From the NCBI GenBank assembly GCA_002713145.1, contig PAVS01000011.1, forward strand, positions 62,001 through 126,000: a stretch of DNA of 64,000 nt, in the 5' to 3' direction. Source of the DNA: Halobacteriovoraceae bacterium (GTDB lineage Bacteria; Bdellovibrionota; Bacteriovoracia; Bacteriovoracales; Bacteriovoracaceae). Below, piece by piece: positions 1 through 8,100 of the stretch. The notes under the pieces were generated by a model, which did no database searches, was not told the DNA's origin, and saw nothing but the letters and a program-made list of their open reading frames with translations. Position 1 is the first letter of the stretch, and every line of letters begins with the position of its first letter. The translations under genes were made by a program, and so were the position numbers.

Positions 1-3000
1 GTCAATCGTCACGGTACCGTTATGAGTTCCAGTTGCCGTAGGAGTGTAACTTAATACAATAGTACAATTGTTATTTATTGAGCTTCCACAGGTTCCCCCT
101 GTTCCAGGGTAACTTCCTCCTTTGAAAGCAAAGGGAGCTGATAGGGTGGTTTCACTGATAGGTGTCGCAGTTCCACCAGTGTGGGTTATGAGAAGAGTCT
201 GATCAGCACTTCCACCTAAAGTCACATCTCCAAAATTAACAGCGGATGTTGGTGAAAAAGCAAGTGTGGTATCAAAAATATTAAAGCTCGTTGAAGTATC
301 AGAACTTAAACCCGTAGCCGATGCGCTAAGAGTGAAACCGTTATGGGCTTGATTAATACTAATATTGTTAAAAGTCGCAACACCATTCACCGCATTTTGT
401 GTCAGCGTTCCGCTAAGCGTGGCACTTCCTCCACTGGGATCAGCTCCAAAACTTAAAGTAATGGCGTCAGTAGCTGTGGCCACCAAACTATTGGTAGAAT
501 CTCTCACTTCTACAGTAAGAGAAGGAATAATGGCATTATTTATCTCAGTGTTCACCGGTTGGGTGACAAACGCTAGTTGTGTTGGGATCGCTGTGATATT
601 AAAACTTGTTGAAGTGACAGAGCTAAGTCCAGTGGCAGAGAACTGTAAAGTGTATCCAGATCCTGAATTATTAATTTGTAGATCAGAAAAACTAGCGCTT
701 CCATTGACGGCAGACACATTCGTCGTCCCACTCAGAGTTCCACTACTAGGATTATTTGCAATAGCGACAGATAAGGTATCACTATCATTCGTTTTGTTTC
801 CATAGGCATCTTGAATTTCTACGACAACAGCTGGATTGATGTTGGTATTTTTTAATGCATCACTTGGTTCTGTGGTAATCACAAGTTGAGATTTAGCCGC
901 AGCCGTAATATTAAAACTATTAGATGTGGCAGCACTTAATCCTGTAGCATTAGCGCTAAGTGTATAACCAGCAGCTGCTTTATCAATATTGATGTCACTA
1001 AAGGTCGCGACACCATTTATAGCAGCGACAGATAAAGTTCCGCCTAGGGTTCCGGAGCCAGCATTATTTGCAAAACTAAGAGTCACAGTATCAGTAGCAC
1101 TGGTGTCTCTATTATTATTTCCATCGAGAAGCTCGACAGTGATCGCTGGAGAAATATTCCCTCCAGCAATAGCATCACTTGGCCCCTGTACAAATGCCAG
1201 TTGAGTTGCAGGAGCTTGAGTAATATTAAAAGCAGTTGAGGTTGCACTGGTTAAACCGGTTGCACTAAAGCTGAAAGTATATCCGCTGTTAACCGTATCA
1301 ATACTAATGTCATTAAAAGTTGCCACACCATTTACTGCTGCTATACTTGTCGTTCCAGCGATACTTGCACTCCCACCACTTGGATCTGTTCCAAAACTTA
1401 AAGTCACAGTATCATTAGCAGAGGTAACTATATTGTTAGAGGCATCTCTAATCTCAACAGTTATAGCTGGAGCGATAACAAAATCATTATAGGTATCAGT
1501 GGGCTCACTTGTGATCACTAATTGAGTGGGAATACTAAAAATATTAAAAGAAGACGATGTTGCACCTGTTAAGCCCGTTGCATTGGCATCGAGAGTGTAA
1601 CCATCTCCCACATTGTCTATATTGAGATCACTAAAAGTAGCAAGTCCGTTCACTGCACTTACTGTCGTGGTACCACTAAGAGTTCCACTACTAGGATTAT
1701 TATTAATACTGAGAGTAATGCTATCTGTATCTGAAGTTCTATTTCCATAGCTATCCACAATTTCAACACTTACCGCCGGCGCTATATCAACTCCATATTG
1801 TGTATGACTAGGTTCTTGTGTAAAAGCCAAGGTAGCCTTCGCACCTGGAGTAATATTAAAACTTGTTGTGGTCGAGGAAGTGAGCCCACTTGCTGTTGCA
1901 TTTAAGGTGTATCCACTCGCTGCTTTATCAATGGTGATATCATTAAAGGTGGCAAGACCATTTATGGCCGCAACCGTCACAGTTCCTCCCAGGGTTGCAC
2001 TTCCACTGCTGGCATCATTAGCAAAACTCAAAGTGATATTATCAGTGGCAGTTGTCACTCTATTTCCTATAGCATCTAAAACTTCTACTGTTATAGCAGG
2101 TGAAATGACGCTTCCTGCTTGGGCGTCACTTGGCTGTTGTACTATCGCTAATTGAGTGGCTGATGCGGAAGTGATCGCGAAATCATCTGAGATAGCATCA
2201 GTTAAACCAGCGGCTTGGGCGCTTAAATTATAACCACTGGCTGCATAGTCAATGTTGATATCACTAAATGTGGCGACTCCATTAACAGCAGCTTGAGCCA
2301 GTGTCCCAGAGAGGGTTGCACTTCCGCCACTGGCATCACTGTTAAAAGAAAGAGTAATGGTATCAGTTGCTGAGGTGACGATATTTCCTGCTGAATCTTG
2401 AATTTCAACGGTGATAGCCGGCGAAATATTTACTCCTGCCACAGTATCTACCGGTTGAACATTAAAAGCGAGTTGAGTGGGAGTACCACTGGTGATTTCG
2501 AATCCATTTGAAGTTGCAGCACTAAGACCACTAGCGGATGCATCCAAAGTATAACCAGAACCAACTTTATCGATTTCAATATCATTAAATGTGGCCAGTC
2601 CATTCACAGCACTAGTGGTAAGTGTTCCACCCAGAGTCGCGGAGTAAGGATTATTATTAAAGGCGATTGTGATATCACTGGTATCAGCAGTTCTATTGCC
2701 ATAGGCATCTAAAATTTCAACGGTGATATCTGGAGAGATCACCGTATCGTATTGGGTGTCACTCGGTTCTTGCACGAAGGCCAATTGAGTGGCGGTATTG
2801 GCATCTATGTTAAAAGCATTAGAGGTGTCACTGGTGAGTCCTGTGGCACTGGCTTCGAGGGTATAACCGGATCCTGTTTTATCAAGAGATATATCTGAAA
2901 AGGTGGCCACACCTAATATTGGGGTAACCGTCAAAGTTCCACTCAGAGTTGCACTTCCACCACTAGCATCATTTGCGAGAGATAGGGTCACAGGAGATGT

Positions 3001-4950
3001 TGCGAGAATATCTAACCCTCCGTATGCATTTCGTACAGCTACTGAAATAGTAGGAGAGATAGTCTCTCCCGCCAGCTCATTACTGGGATGTCCAATAAAT
3101 TCAAGTTGGGTTGCAGGCGCAGGGGTGATGTCAAAACTATTTGAAGTTGCACTGGTCAACCCAGCAGATGTAAAACTTAGGGTATAACCAGTGTCTGCAG
3201 TATCAATACTTAAATCATTAAAGGTAGCGACACCGTTAACAGCATTTACAGTTATACTTCCGGAAAGAGAAGCGGTTCCACCACTTGGATCAGTCGCAAA
3301 ATTCACAGTCACCGCAGCAGAAGATGTATTGACTAAGGTATTAGTTGCATCTCTTAATTCAACTGTAATGGCCGGGGAAATCGTTTGCTCTGTTTCCGCG
3401 TCACTTGGTTGTTGGGTGATAACCAATTGAGTGGCCTGGTTTGCATTGACACTTACCCCGTTCATGACTGGAGCTAGTCCAGAAAAGTTAAGTATAGCTG
3501 CTGCAGATGTGAAGCTACTTACAATAGTGCCAGCATTTAAATTAAGAGAACTGCCATTAAAGGCAATACCATTTGAGTCGAGATCACTTGCACTTGGTGT
3601 GTACCTAAATGTGAGATACTTTGAATTTGATCCTGATTGATAGCTTGCATAAACATTGCCACTCTCTAGAGTGAGAGGAAGTTGTGGACTTCCAACAACT
3701 ATAACTTTTTCATTGAACTCCACCACAAAGTCCATGGTTTCACCGGTGAGATAATTATCATTGGTAGGTGCCGTGATGCTCACAATTTTAGGAAGGATTC
3801 CATAAACTTTTAGAAGGGGAGTCACTGGACTTGTGAAATCTAGTTGAGCATCTGTGCTGCTCGCATTTCTAATGCTTCCCCCATTAAGGTCAATTTCACT
3901 TTCAACTTGTATTCCAGATAAATCGAGATCATTGTTTGTTACGATATGGCGAAACTTTAAAACATCACTACCATTCCCGCTGATCAAACTGGCGTAAACA
4001 GTATTGCCACCTATATCAATGGGAAGTCTAGGAGAGCCAGTTGTGCTTACGGCTTCATTAAAAGTAATTTCAAAATCGAGCACGCCACCATTTAAATAGG
4101 TGTTATTAGTCGGTAGTTCTAGATTGGTTATATAAGGAGCCGATGTGTCTACTTGCACGTTAGGCATAGCAGTAGGAATGAAGGTTAATGCAGCACTATT
4201 TCCGGCTAGATCTTGAATGCTGCCATTATTAAGTTCAATAGGTGAAGCTAACTCAATGCCATCAGTATCGATATCTCCAGCTTCGATATCATAACTAAAA
4301 AGTAATCGATCAGTTCCTGAGCCAACTAAGTAGTGAGCATATTTAGTTGAGCCGCCGATATTTAGCTCGAGCTGTGGTGTTCCCGAGACTTCTACAAATT
4401 CATTAAACTGAACGATAAAAATCAGTTGATCATCTTCAATATAAATATCATCACTAGGATCAAGGATCCCGCTGATATTAGGAGAAGCGGTGTCCACCAT
4501 GATTCTGTCATCACTCATATTCAATGAAAAACTTAAGCTGGTTGATTGAGGGATCCCTGATGAGTAAAATTCTAAATTGCCTCCATTTAGATCAATGAGG
4601 GGGGTCAGAACTTCAATCCCATCATTATCACTATCTCCCGGCTGGACGGTATAGCGAAAGTATAAATTCCTGGTTCCATTACCTGAGCGATAAGTGGCAT
4701 ATTTTGTTTGAGAACCAATTTTAAGAATAATTCGCGGAGTTCCTGTAACGGTTTGTTTAGCAGGGTGACTCAGTTTAAAATCTATATGTTCGCCTAGGCC
4801 CAATAAAGTGTCGGATTCATAATTTACGCTGATTGAATTATCCACAGATTTGTGACCAGCGACTAAACCGCCACTAGATGACTCTTCAGAAGATTCCTGA
4901 CAAGAAGCTAGAAACAAGAATATAACAGATAGAATTAGTTTTAAGTGCAT
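1..4950 (-). CDS. Giant Ig-like repeat surface lipoprotein, C-terminus beyond window
   Basis: The frame is open from the ATG at 4950 to the window edge, giving 1650 residues without a stop. The N-terminus is a lipoprotein signal with lipobox LASC (Cys 17) followed by a Ser/Glu-rich spacer, so the protein should be anchored in the outer membrane. Residues about 35-505 hold four copies of a roughly 115-residue Ig-like module with conserved 'FNE.V...G.P.L' and 'D.D.DGI' patterns. Residues about 507-1559 hold ten copies of a 103-109-residue module ('TQL', 'ISPAITVE', 'NGVATF', 'GYTL', 'SFNIT'), a type common in large bacterial surface proteins. The final 90 residues resemble a choice-of-anchor D/ASPM-SPD-2-Hydin module. 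A role in surface contact or adhesion is inferred from architecture only. No catalytic motif is visible. Confidence 0.9.
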   Translation of the reverse strand, partial: MHLKLILSVIFLFLASCQESSEESSSGGLVAGHKSVDNSISVNYESDTLLGLGEHIDFKLSHPAKQTVTGTPRIILKIGSQTKYATYRSGNGTRNLYFRYTVQPGDSDNDGIEVLTPLIDLNGGNLEFYSSGIPQSTSLSFSLNMSDDRIMVDTASPNISGILDPSDDIYIEDDQLIFIVQFNEFVEVSGTPQLELNIGGSTKYAHYLVGSGTDRLLFSYDIEAGDIDTDGIELASPIELNNGSIQDLAGNSAALTFIPTAMPNVQVDTSAPYITNLELPTNNTYLNGGVLDFEITFNEAVSTTGSPRLPIDIGGNTVYASLISGNGSDVLKFRHIVTNNDLDLSGIQVESEIDLNGGSIRNASSTDAQLDFTSPVTPLLKVYGILPKIVSITAPTNDNYLTGETMDFVVEFNEKVIVVGSPQLPLTLESGNVYASYQSGSNSKYLTFRYTPSASDLDSNGIAFNGSSLNLNAGTIVSSFTSAAAILNFSGLAPVMNGVSVNANQATQLVITQQPSDAETEQTISPAITVELRDATNTLVNTSSAAVTVNFATDPSGGTASLSGSITVNAVNGVATFNDLSIDTADTGYTLSFTSAGLTSATSNSFDITPAPATQLEFIGHPSNELAGETISPTISVAVRNAYGGLDILATSPVTLSLANDASGGSATLSGTLTVTPILGVATFSDISLDKTGSGYTLEASATGLTSDTSNAFNIDANTATQLAFVQEPSDTQYDTVISPDITVEILDAYGNRTADTSDITIAFNNNPYSATLGGTLTTSAVNGLATFNDIEIDKVGSGYTLDASASGLSAATSNGFEITSGTPTQLAFNVQPVDTVAGVNISPAITVEIQDSAGNIVTSATDTITLSFNSDASGGSATLSGTLAQAAVNGVATFSDINIDYAASGYNLSAQAAGLTDAISDDFAITSASATQLAIVQQPSDAQAGSVISPAITVEVLDAIGNRVTTATDNITLSFANDASSGSATLGGTVTVAAINGLATFNDITIDKAASGYTLNATASGLTSSTTTSFNITPGAKATLAFTQEPSHTQYGVDIAPAVSVEIVDSYGNRTSDTDSITLSINNNPSSGTLSGTTTVSAVNGLATFSDLNIDNVGDGYTLDANATGLTGATSSSFNIFSIPTQLVITSEPTDTYNDFVIAPAITVEIRDASNNIVTSANDTVTLSFGTDPSGGSASIAGTTSIAAVNGVATFNDISIDTVNSGYTFSFSATGLTSATSTAFNITQAPATQLAFVQGPSDAIAGGNISPAITVELLDGNNNRDTSATDTVTLSFANNAGSGTLGGTLSVAAINGVATFSDINIDKAAAGYTLSANATGLSAATSNSFNITAAAKSQLVITTEPSDALKNTNINPAVVVEIQDAYGNKTNDSDTLSVAIANNPSSGTLSGTTNVSAVNGSASFSDLQINNSGSGYTLQFSATGLSSVTSTSFNITAIPTQLAFVTQPVNTEINNAIIPSLTVEVRDSTNSLVATATDAITLSFGADPSGGSATLSGTLTQNAVNGVATFNNISINQAHNGFTLSASATGLSSDTSTSFNIFDTTLAFSPTSAVNFGDVTLGGSADQTLLITHTGGTATPISETTLSAPFAFKGGSYPGTGGTCGSSINNNCTIVLSYTPTATGTHNGTVTID
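585..3432 (-). repeat. Three-domain higher-order repeat (A-B-C x3) inside the giant lipoprotein
   Basis: Ten tandem modules of 307-327 bp run from 3432 down to about 275. They fall into three classes recurring in fixed order. Class A (start 3432, 2478, 1530, 584) has 'DPSGGSA'-like loops and ends 'APA/ASA'. Class B (3118, 2159, 1207) has 'N(D/N)A' loops and ends in Ala-rich 'ANTA/GAKA/AAAK'. Class C (2791, 1837, 893) has 'DAYGN(R/K)T' and 'NNP' and ends 'GTP/SIP/AIP'. The super-period is about 950 bp: 3432-2479, 2478-1531 and 1530-585. Confidence 0.85.
3450..4850 (-). repeat. Four tandem Ig-like modules of a second type
   Basis: Four copies of about 345 bp encode modules with shared landmarks: 'FNE', 'GSPRL/GTPQL', 'YASY/YAHY', 'L.F.Y', 'D.DSNGI' and 'LNGG'. 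They precede the ten TQL-type modules and are not related to them in obvious sequence, so the protein joins two repeat families. Confidence 0.75.
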
Positions 4951-5230
4951 CTTAATTTACCAAGTGATTACCATTATTTATCGGTTCTTCTTGTTAACTA
5001 TTTTAAGGGAGTCATTGAATTTATAGGTAAATTAAGGAAGTTTTAAGTTAACCCCTCATAATTCTAGGTATTTAGAGGGTTAAGTAAATCTTAAGAATTC
5101 AATATTATCAATTTAGTTTGATCATTTTTAACAAGTATTATTGCCAATAAGTAAAATCCTGGTGATTGAAATTTGATAATATCTACCCCCCAGAGATCAA
5201 ACATGACAATTTTTGCTAAACTCTAAAGTA

Positions 5231-5944
5231 ATGAAATTATTTGTTTTTATGCTTCCGATTATTTTACTGGTTTCTTGTTCTCAAAGAATTAAAGTCCCCA
5301 TCAATCGCTTTCATTCTCCTGAAGTGGTAGGGGGGGGAGCTAATATTGAGTATCGCCAAGTCGGTTTTTCACAAGGTGTTTTAAACTTTGATGATAACTC
5401 TACGGAAAATCCTCTCACTATGAGCACCACTAGTGATGATGAGTTTTATTTAGGAGCTGGTTTATCTCCTTCAGTAGATTTATTTGTCAGAGTTCCTGAA
5501 GAGTCATCTTCTTTAATAGGCTTAAAAGTTCAGCTCATGGGGGGGAACACTCAAGATGCAGCTCTGGGACACAAGCTCGCTTTTACCATAGGAATGGGAA
5601 GCGAGAGGGATTCTTTTGATTCAACCTTTGAAATAGAGTTAAAGTCTGATGTGACAGATTATTCTCTTGTTCATGGTTATAGGTTTCACCCTAACTTTCT
5701 TTTGTACGAGGGCATAAGTATTTCCAATTATAGCTTCGAAGGAAGGGTTGTGGGAACAACTGGTCTGGACTCCGATCAAATAGATTATGAAGCCAGAAAT
5801 ATTCTAGGTGCCCATATTGGAGCGGTATTGGGAGGCCATAGTTTTCAATTAAAAGCTGAGTGGGGAGCTCAAAAAATAGAGTGGACCCACACGGAATCAA
5901 AGCTTTTTCAACATTTCGGCCTTGCACTTGCGGCAAGTTGGTAA
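5231..5944 (+). CDS. Predicted outer-membrane lipoprotein, unknown function
   Basis: From the ATG at 5231 the product begins MKLFVFMLPIILLVSC, a lipoprotein signal with lipobox LVSC. A TTG at 5215 (5213 first base) would add six residues before the signal and is less likely. The rest is Gly-rich with alternating hydrophobic residues (for example 'GLKVQLMGG', 'HIGAVLGGHSFQLKAEWG') and ends in an aromatic residue, which suggests beta-strands. I do not recognise a family. It lies just upstream of another outer-membrane-type gene, so both may serve the envelope. No strong Shine-Dalgarno sequence precedes the start. Confidence 0.75.
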   Translation: MKLFVFMLPIILLVSCSQRIKVPINRFHSPEVVGGGANIEYRQVGFSQGVLNFDDNSTENPLTMSTTSDDEFYLGAGLSPSVDLFVRVPEESSSLIGLKVQLMGGNTQDAALGHKLAFTIGMGSERDSFDSTFEIELKSDVTDYSLVHGYRFHPNFLLYEGISISNYSFEGRVVGTTGLDSDQIDYEARNILGAHIGAVLGGHSFQLKAEWGAQKIEWTHTESKLFQHFGLALAASW

Positions 5945-6034
5945 ACTGAGAAAACCAATCAGGTAAGCTCTTCCCCCTCACATATAACAGGATCAGTTGT
6001 TAAAATAGACTAGGAATTTGTAACAAAGGTCAGG

Positions 6035-7135
6035 ATGTTTAAAAATATAATCCTTTTATTATTCGTTATCTACTCAACTCATTCTCAGGCATTGCTGGAA
6101 TTTGAGGATGCTGTGAACCCTGAATTGGTGACCTCGGCTAGAGCACTTGCCATGGGAAATGCCTATATGAGTAAAGTTGATGACGGTTGGTCTGCTTTTT
6201 ATAATCCAGCAGGGCTCGGTACAGTTCGTGGACTCCAATTCCATCTGACAAATATTCATTTGGAAACAAATAGTGGATTTTTAGATATCACCTCCGATGG
6301 CGCTTTCACTGATTCACTATCCAAGTACCAGGATGCCTATGTACCAGGTGAGCTGCGAAATTTACATGCAGATAACCCAGGTCATACCTCACATTCTAGA
6401 TTTCAACTTTTTCCCAATATGACTTATCGAGGGATTACTCTTGGCTATATGTATACCAAACAAAATCGAGCTAGACTCAAAACAATAGATGATGATTTTG
6501 AGATTTCTGAGCGAGTGGATCATGGCCCCGTTATGTCTTTAAGTGCTTCATTATTTGGAGGTATAGTAAAGTTTGGAGCGACGGCCATCCTTTTAAATCG
6601 AATTCAATTGCAAAAAGATTTTGCACCAAGTGAAACAACAGATATTGATAAAGAACTAGATTATACGAAGGGGACAATGACTCATCTCACCGCGGGAACC
6701 AGGATCACTCTTCCTTATTTTATGCTTCCAACCTTTTCCATGGTGGTGAGAAATTCATCCAATTCAGGTTGGTATGATGAAGAGCGAAGTGGTCCTCCTC
6801 CTAAAATTCCTCAGACAGTTGATTATAGTTTCTCACTGACACCCGCCTTAGGAAGAACGTTTCGCATGCATCTCGAAATAGGAAGAAAAGATGCAGGTGA
6901 TCGCTATGACACTGTTCCTACCTCCCGAAAAACTGTGGGAGGAATTGAATTTGATTATATGAGAAAAATGTTTGTTCGCTTTGGCTTTGGTGATGGATGG
7001 GGATCTGGAGGGGTTGGAGTGCGTAATAAATCATTTGCCTTTGACCTCACTACCTACGCCATTGAAGGCAGTGAGGACGGCTATAGAGAAGATGAAGATA
7101 GACGTTACGTAATGTCTATCTCCAGTGGTTTTTAA
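6035..7135 (+). CDS. PorV/PorQ-like outer-membrane beta-barrel protein
   Basis: A signal peptide of about 18 residues (ending 'STHSQA') is followed by 'ARALAMGNAYMSKVDDGWSA' and 'FYNPAGLG'. That is the hallmark N-terminal segment of the FadL/PorV/PorQ-like outer-membrane protein superfamily. The remaining 300 residues read as amphipathic strands ending in a short C-terminal strand closing with Phe. An extended -10-like TGT-TAAAAT lies at about 6000-6008. The specific substrate or partner cannot be read from the sequence. No type IX secretion genes are visible nearby, so a PorV role is not claimed. Confidence 0.75.
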   Translation: MFKNIILLLFVIYSTHSQALLEFEDAVNPELVTSARALAMGNAYMSKVDDGWSAFYNPAGLGTVRGLQFHLTNIHLETNSGFLDITSDGAFTDSLSKYQDAYVPGELRNLHADNPGHTSHSRFQLFPNMTYRGITLGYMYTKQNRARLKTIDDDFEISERVDHGPVMSLSASLFGGIVKFGATAILLNRIQLQKDFAPSETTDIDKELDYTKGTMTHLTAGTRITLPYFMLPTFSMVVRNSSNSGWYDEERSGPPPKIPQTVDYSFSLTPALGRTFRMHLEIGRKDAGDRYDTVPTSRKTVGGIEFDYMRKMFVRFGFGDGWGSGGVGVRNKSFAFDLTTYAIEGSEDGYREDEDRRYVMSISSGF

Positions 7136-7143
7136 AGACCTGC

Positions 7144-7464
7144 CTAAACGGGCAAATCTCTTAATTGTTTTCTATGGATATGATCTTTGATCTGAGATTT
7201 CTTTCTACGAATTTGTTTATCAATTTTTTGAATGGCTTTATCAAATGTATTATAGAGTATTTTGTCAGTGGCCTCAGCATGATAATGTTGATGCTTGTGG
7301 TGGACATGAACTTCACTGGTATGTCGATCACCTTCAACTGAACAGGTCCATTTGATGAGGGCATTATCCCCTAGATATTTTTTTAAGTGTTTCACTTTGC
7401 TTCTAATTTTTTCATTCAGAGATTCAGTAGAATCTAGGTGTCTGTAACTAATTGTTAAATTCAT
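7144..7464 (-). CDS. hpf: Ribosome hibernation-promoting factor (HPF/RaiA family, short form)
   Basis: This 106-residue protein has the S30AE fold pattern: N-terminal 'MNLTISYRHLDSTESLNEKI', the helix 'KVKHLKKYLGDN', and a basic C-terminal helix 'KAIQKIDKQIRRKKSQIKDH'. Family members bind the 30S decoding region in stationary phase and block translation. Its length matches the short HPF/YfiA class without the C-terminal dimerisation domain of long HPF. It is 8 nt downstream of a CBS-domain gene on the same strand, so the two are probably co-transcribed. Confidence 0.9.
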   Translation of the reverse strand: MNLTISYRHLDSTESLNEKIRSKVKHLKKYLGDNALIKWTCSVEGDRHTSEVHVHHKHQHYHAEATDKILYNTFDKAIQKIDKQIRRKKSQIKDHIHRKQLRDLPV

Positions 7465-7472
7465 TTTTACTC

Positions 7473-7892
7473 CTATTTTATATTTTCAATTTCACCTCGG
7501 ATGATTTCTATCAGGGCATTTAATCCATCAACAGAAGTGAAAATACTGTCGATTTCACCTTTCTTATTCACGATAAGTGCTGATCCAATTTTCCTGGTGC
7601 TCATCTCGAAGGCCACTGTTTCTAGCGGTGTTCCTTTAGGGACTGTATAGGGGGACTCTGTCATAATATCGGAAGCTAAAAAGTCGTGAGAAAACTTCAA
7701 TCCACTAATCAGCGAGATATCACGATCAGTCACGATACCTATAGGTTTCTTATTTTCCACAATGGGAATATGTCTTACCCCTTTTTCATTCAATAAATGT
7801 CTTAGGTAATCTACCTTTGAATCAGGTTTGGCCGTGAGTTGGATGGGGCTAGCAAATTCATCTACAGGTATGTCTAAAGTTTTATGTTTCAC
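7473..7892 (-). CDS. Two-CBS-domain protein
   Basis: This 139-residue protein consists of two CBS motifs (about residues 10-70 and 75-135). Landmarks are 'GVRHIPIVENKKPIGIVTDRDI', 'ASDIMTESPYTVPKGTPLE' and 'KIGSALIVNKKGEI'. CBS pairs usually bind adenine nucleotides and sense energy state. A strong Shine-Dalgarno sequence (AAGGAGG) precedes the ATG. It is the first gene of a two-gene unit with hpf, which suggests a link between nucleotide sensing and ribosome hibernation (inference). Confidence 0.9.
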   Translation of the reverse strand: MKHKTLDIPVDEFASPIQLTAKPDSKVDYLRHLLNEKGVRHIPIVENKKPIGIVTDRDISLISGLKFSHDFLASDIMTESPYTVPKGTPLETVAFEMSTRKIGSALIVNKKGEIDSIFTSVDGLNALIEIIRGEIENIK

Positions 7893-7950
7893 AGCTCCTC
7901 CTTTTGAACCGTTCTTTTGCAGCCATGGGCAAATTGTAACCTAAGAATTT

Positions 7951-7964
7951 CTGATATTTATCAG
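7951..7964. promoter_or_regulatory. Perfect 6+2+6 inverted repeat upstream of the CBS-hpf unit
   Basis: CTGATA-TT-TATCAG lies in the divergent region between the CBS-hpf unit and the radical SAM gene. A TACAAT hexamer lies just closer to the CBS gene. An operator role is possible but unproven. Confidence 0.3.
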
Positions 7965-8002
7965 CTCAAGGTAAAATATGTGTGAAGATTTCATCACATT
8001 AA

Positions 8003-8031
8003 TTTACGCCACCTTAAAATCATGCTAAATA
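8003..8031 (+). promoter_or_regulatory. Sigma70-type promoter with extended -10, radical SAM gene
   Basis: TTTACG (8003-8008) is separated by 17 nt from TAAATA (8026-8031). TGC immediately precedes the -10. This predicts a transcript start near 8038 and a leader of about 60 nt. Confidence 0.5.
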
Positions 8032-8100
8032 ATCGTTTTTACTAATTAAGGGCTCAATTCCCTTGCGAATTTATTCGTTAGACAAACCTTGGAGATATGG

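Noticed and set aside
300-3450. Regularly spaced repeats that might be a CRISPR array
   Set aside because: The period is over 300 bp, the repeats are imperfect and translate in one continuous frame, and no cas genes are near.
365-3640. Many open frames on the + strand in the first 3.6 kb
   Set aside because: They lie antisense to the repeat-rich lipoprotein and recur with its 300-bp period. Their products are low-complexity Ala/Val/Pro/Ser chains without ribosome sites, so they are shadows of the repeats.
6035-7135. Type IX secretion component PorV
   Set aside because: Only the shared N-terminal barrel motif is present and no other type IX secretion gene is in the window.
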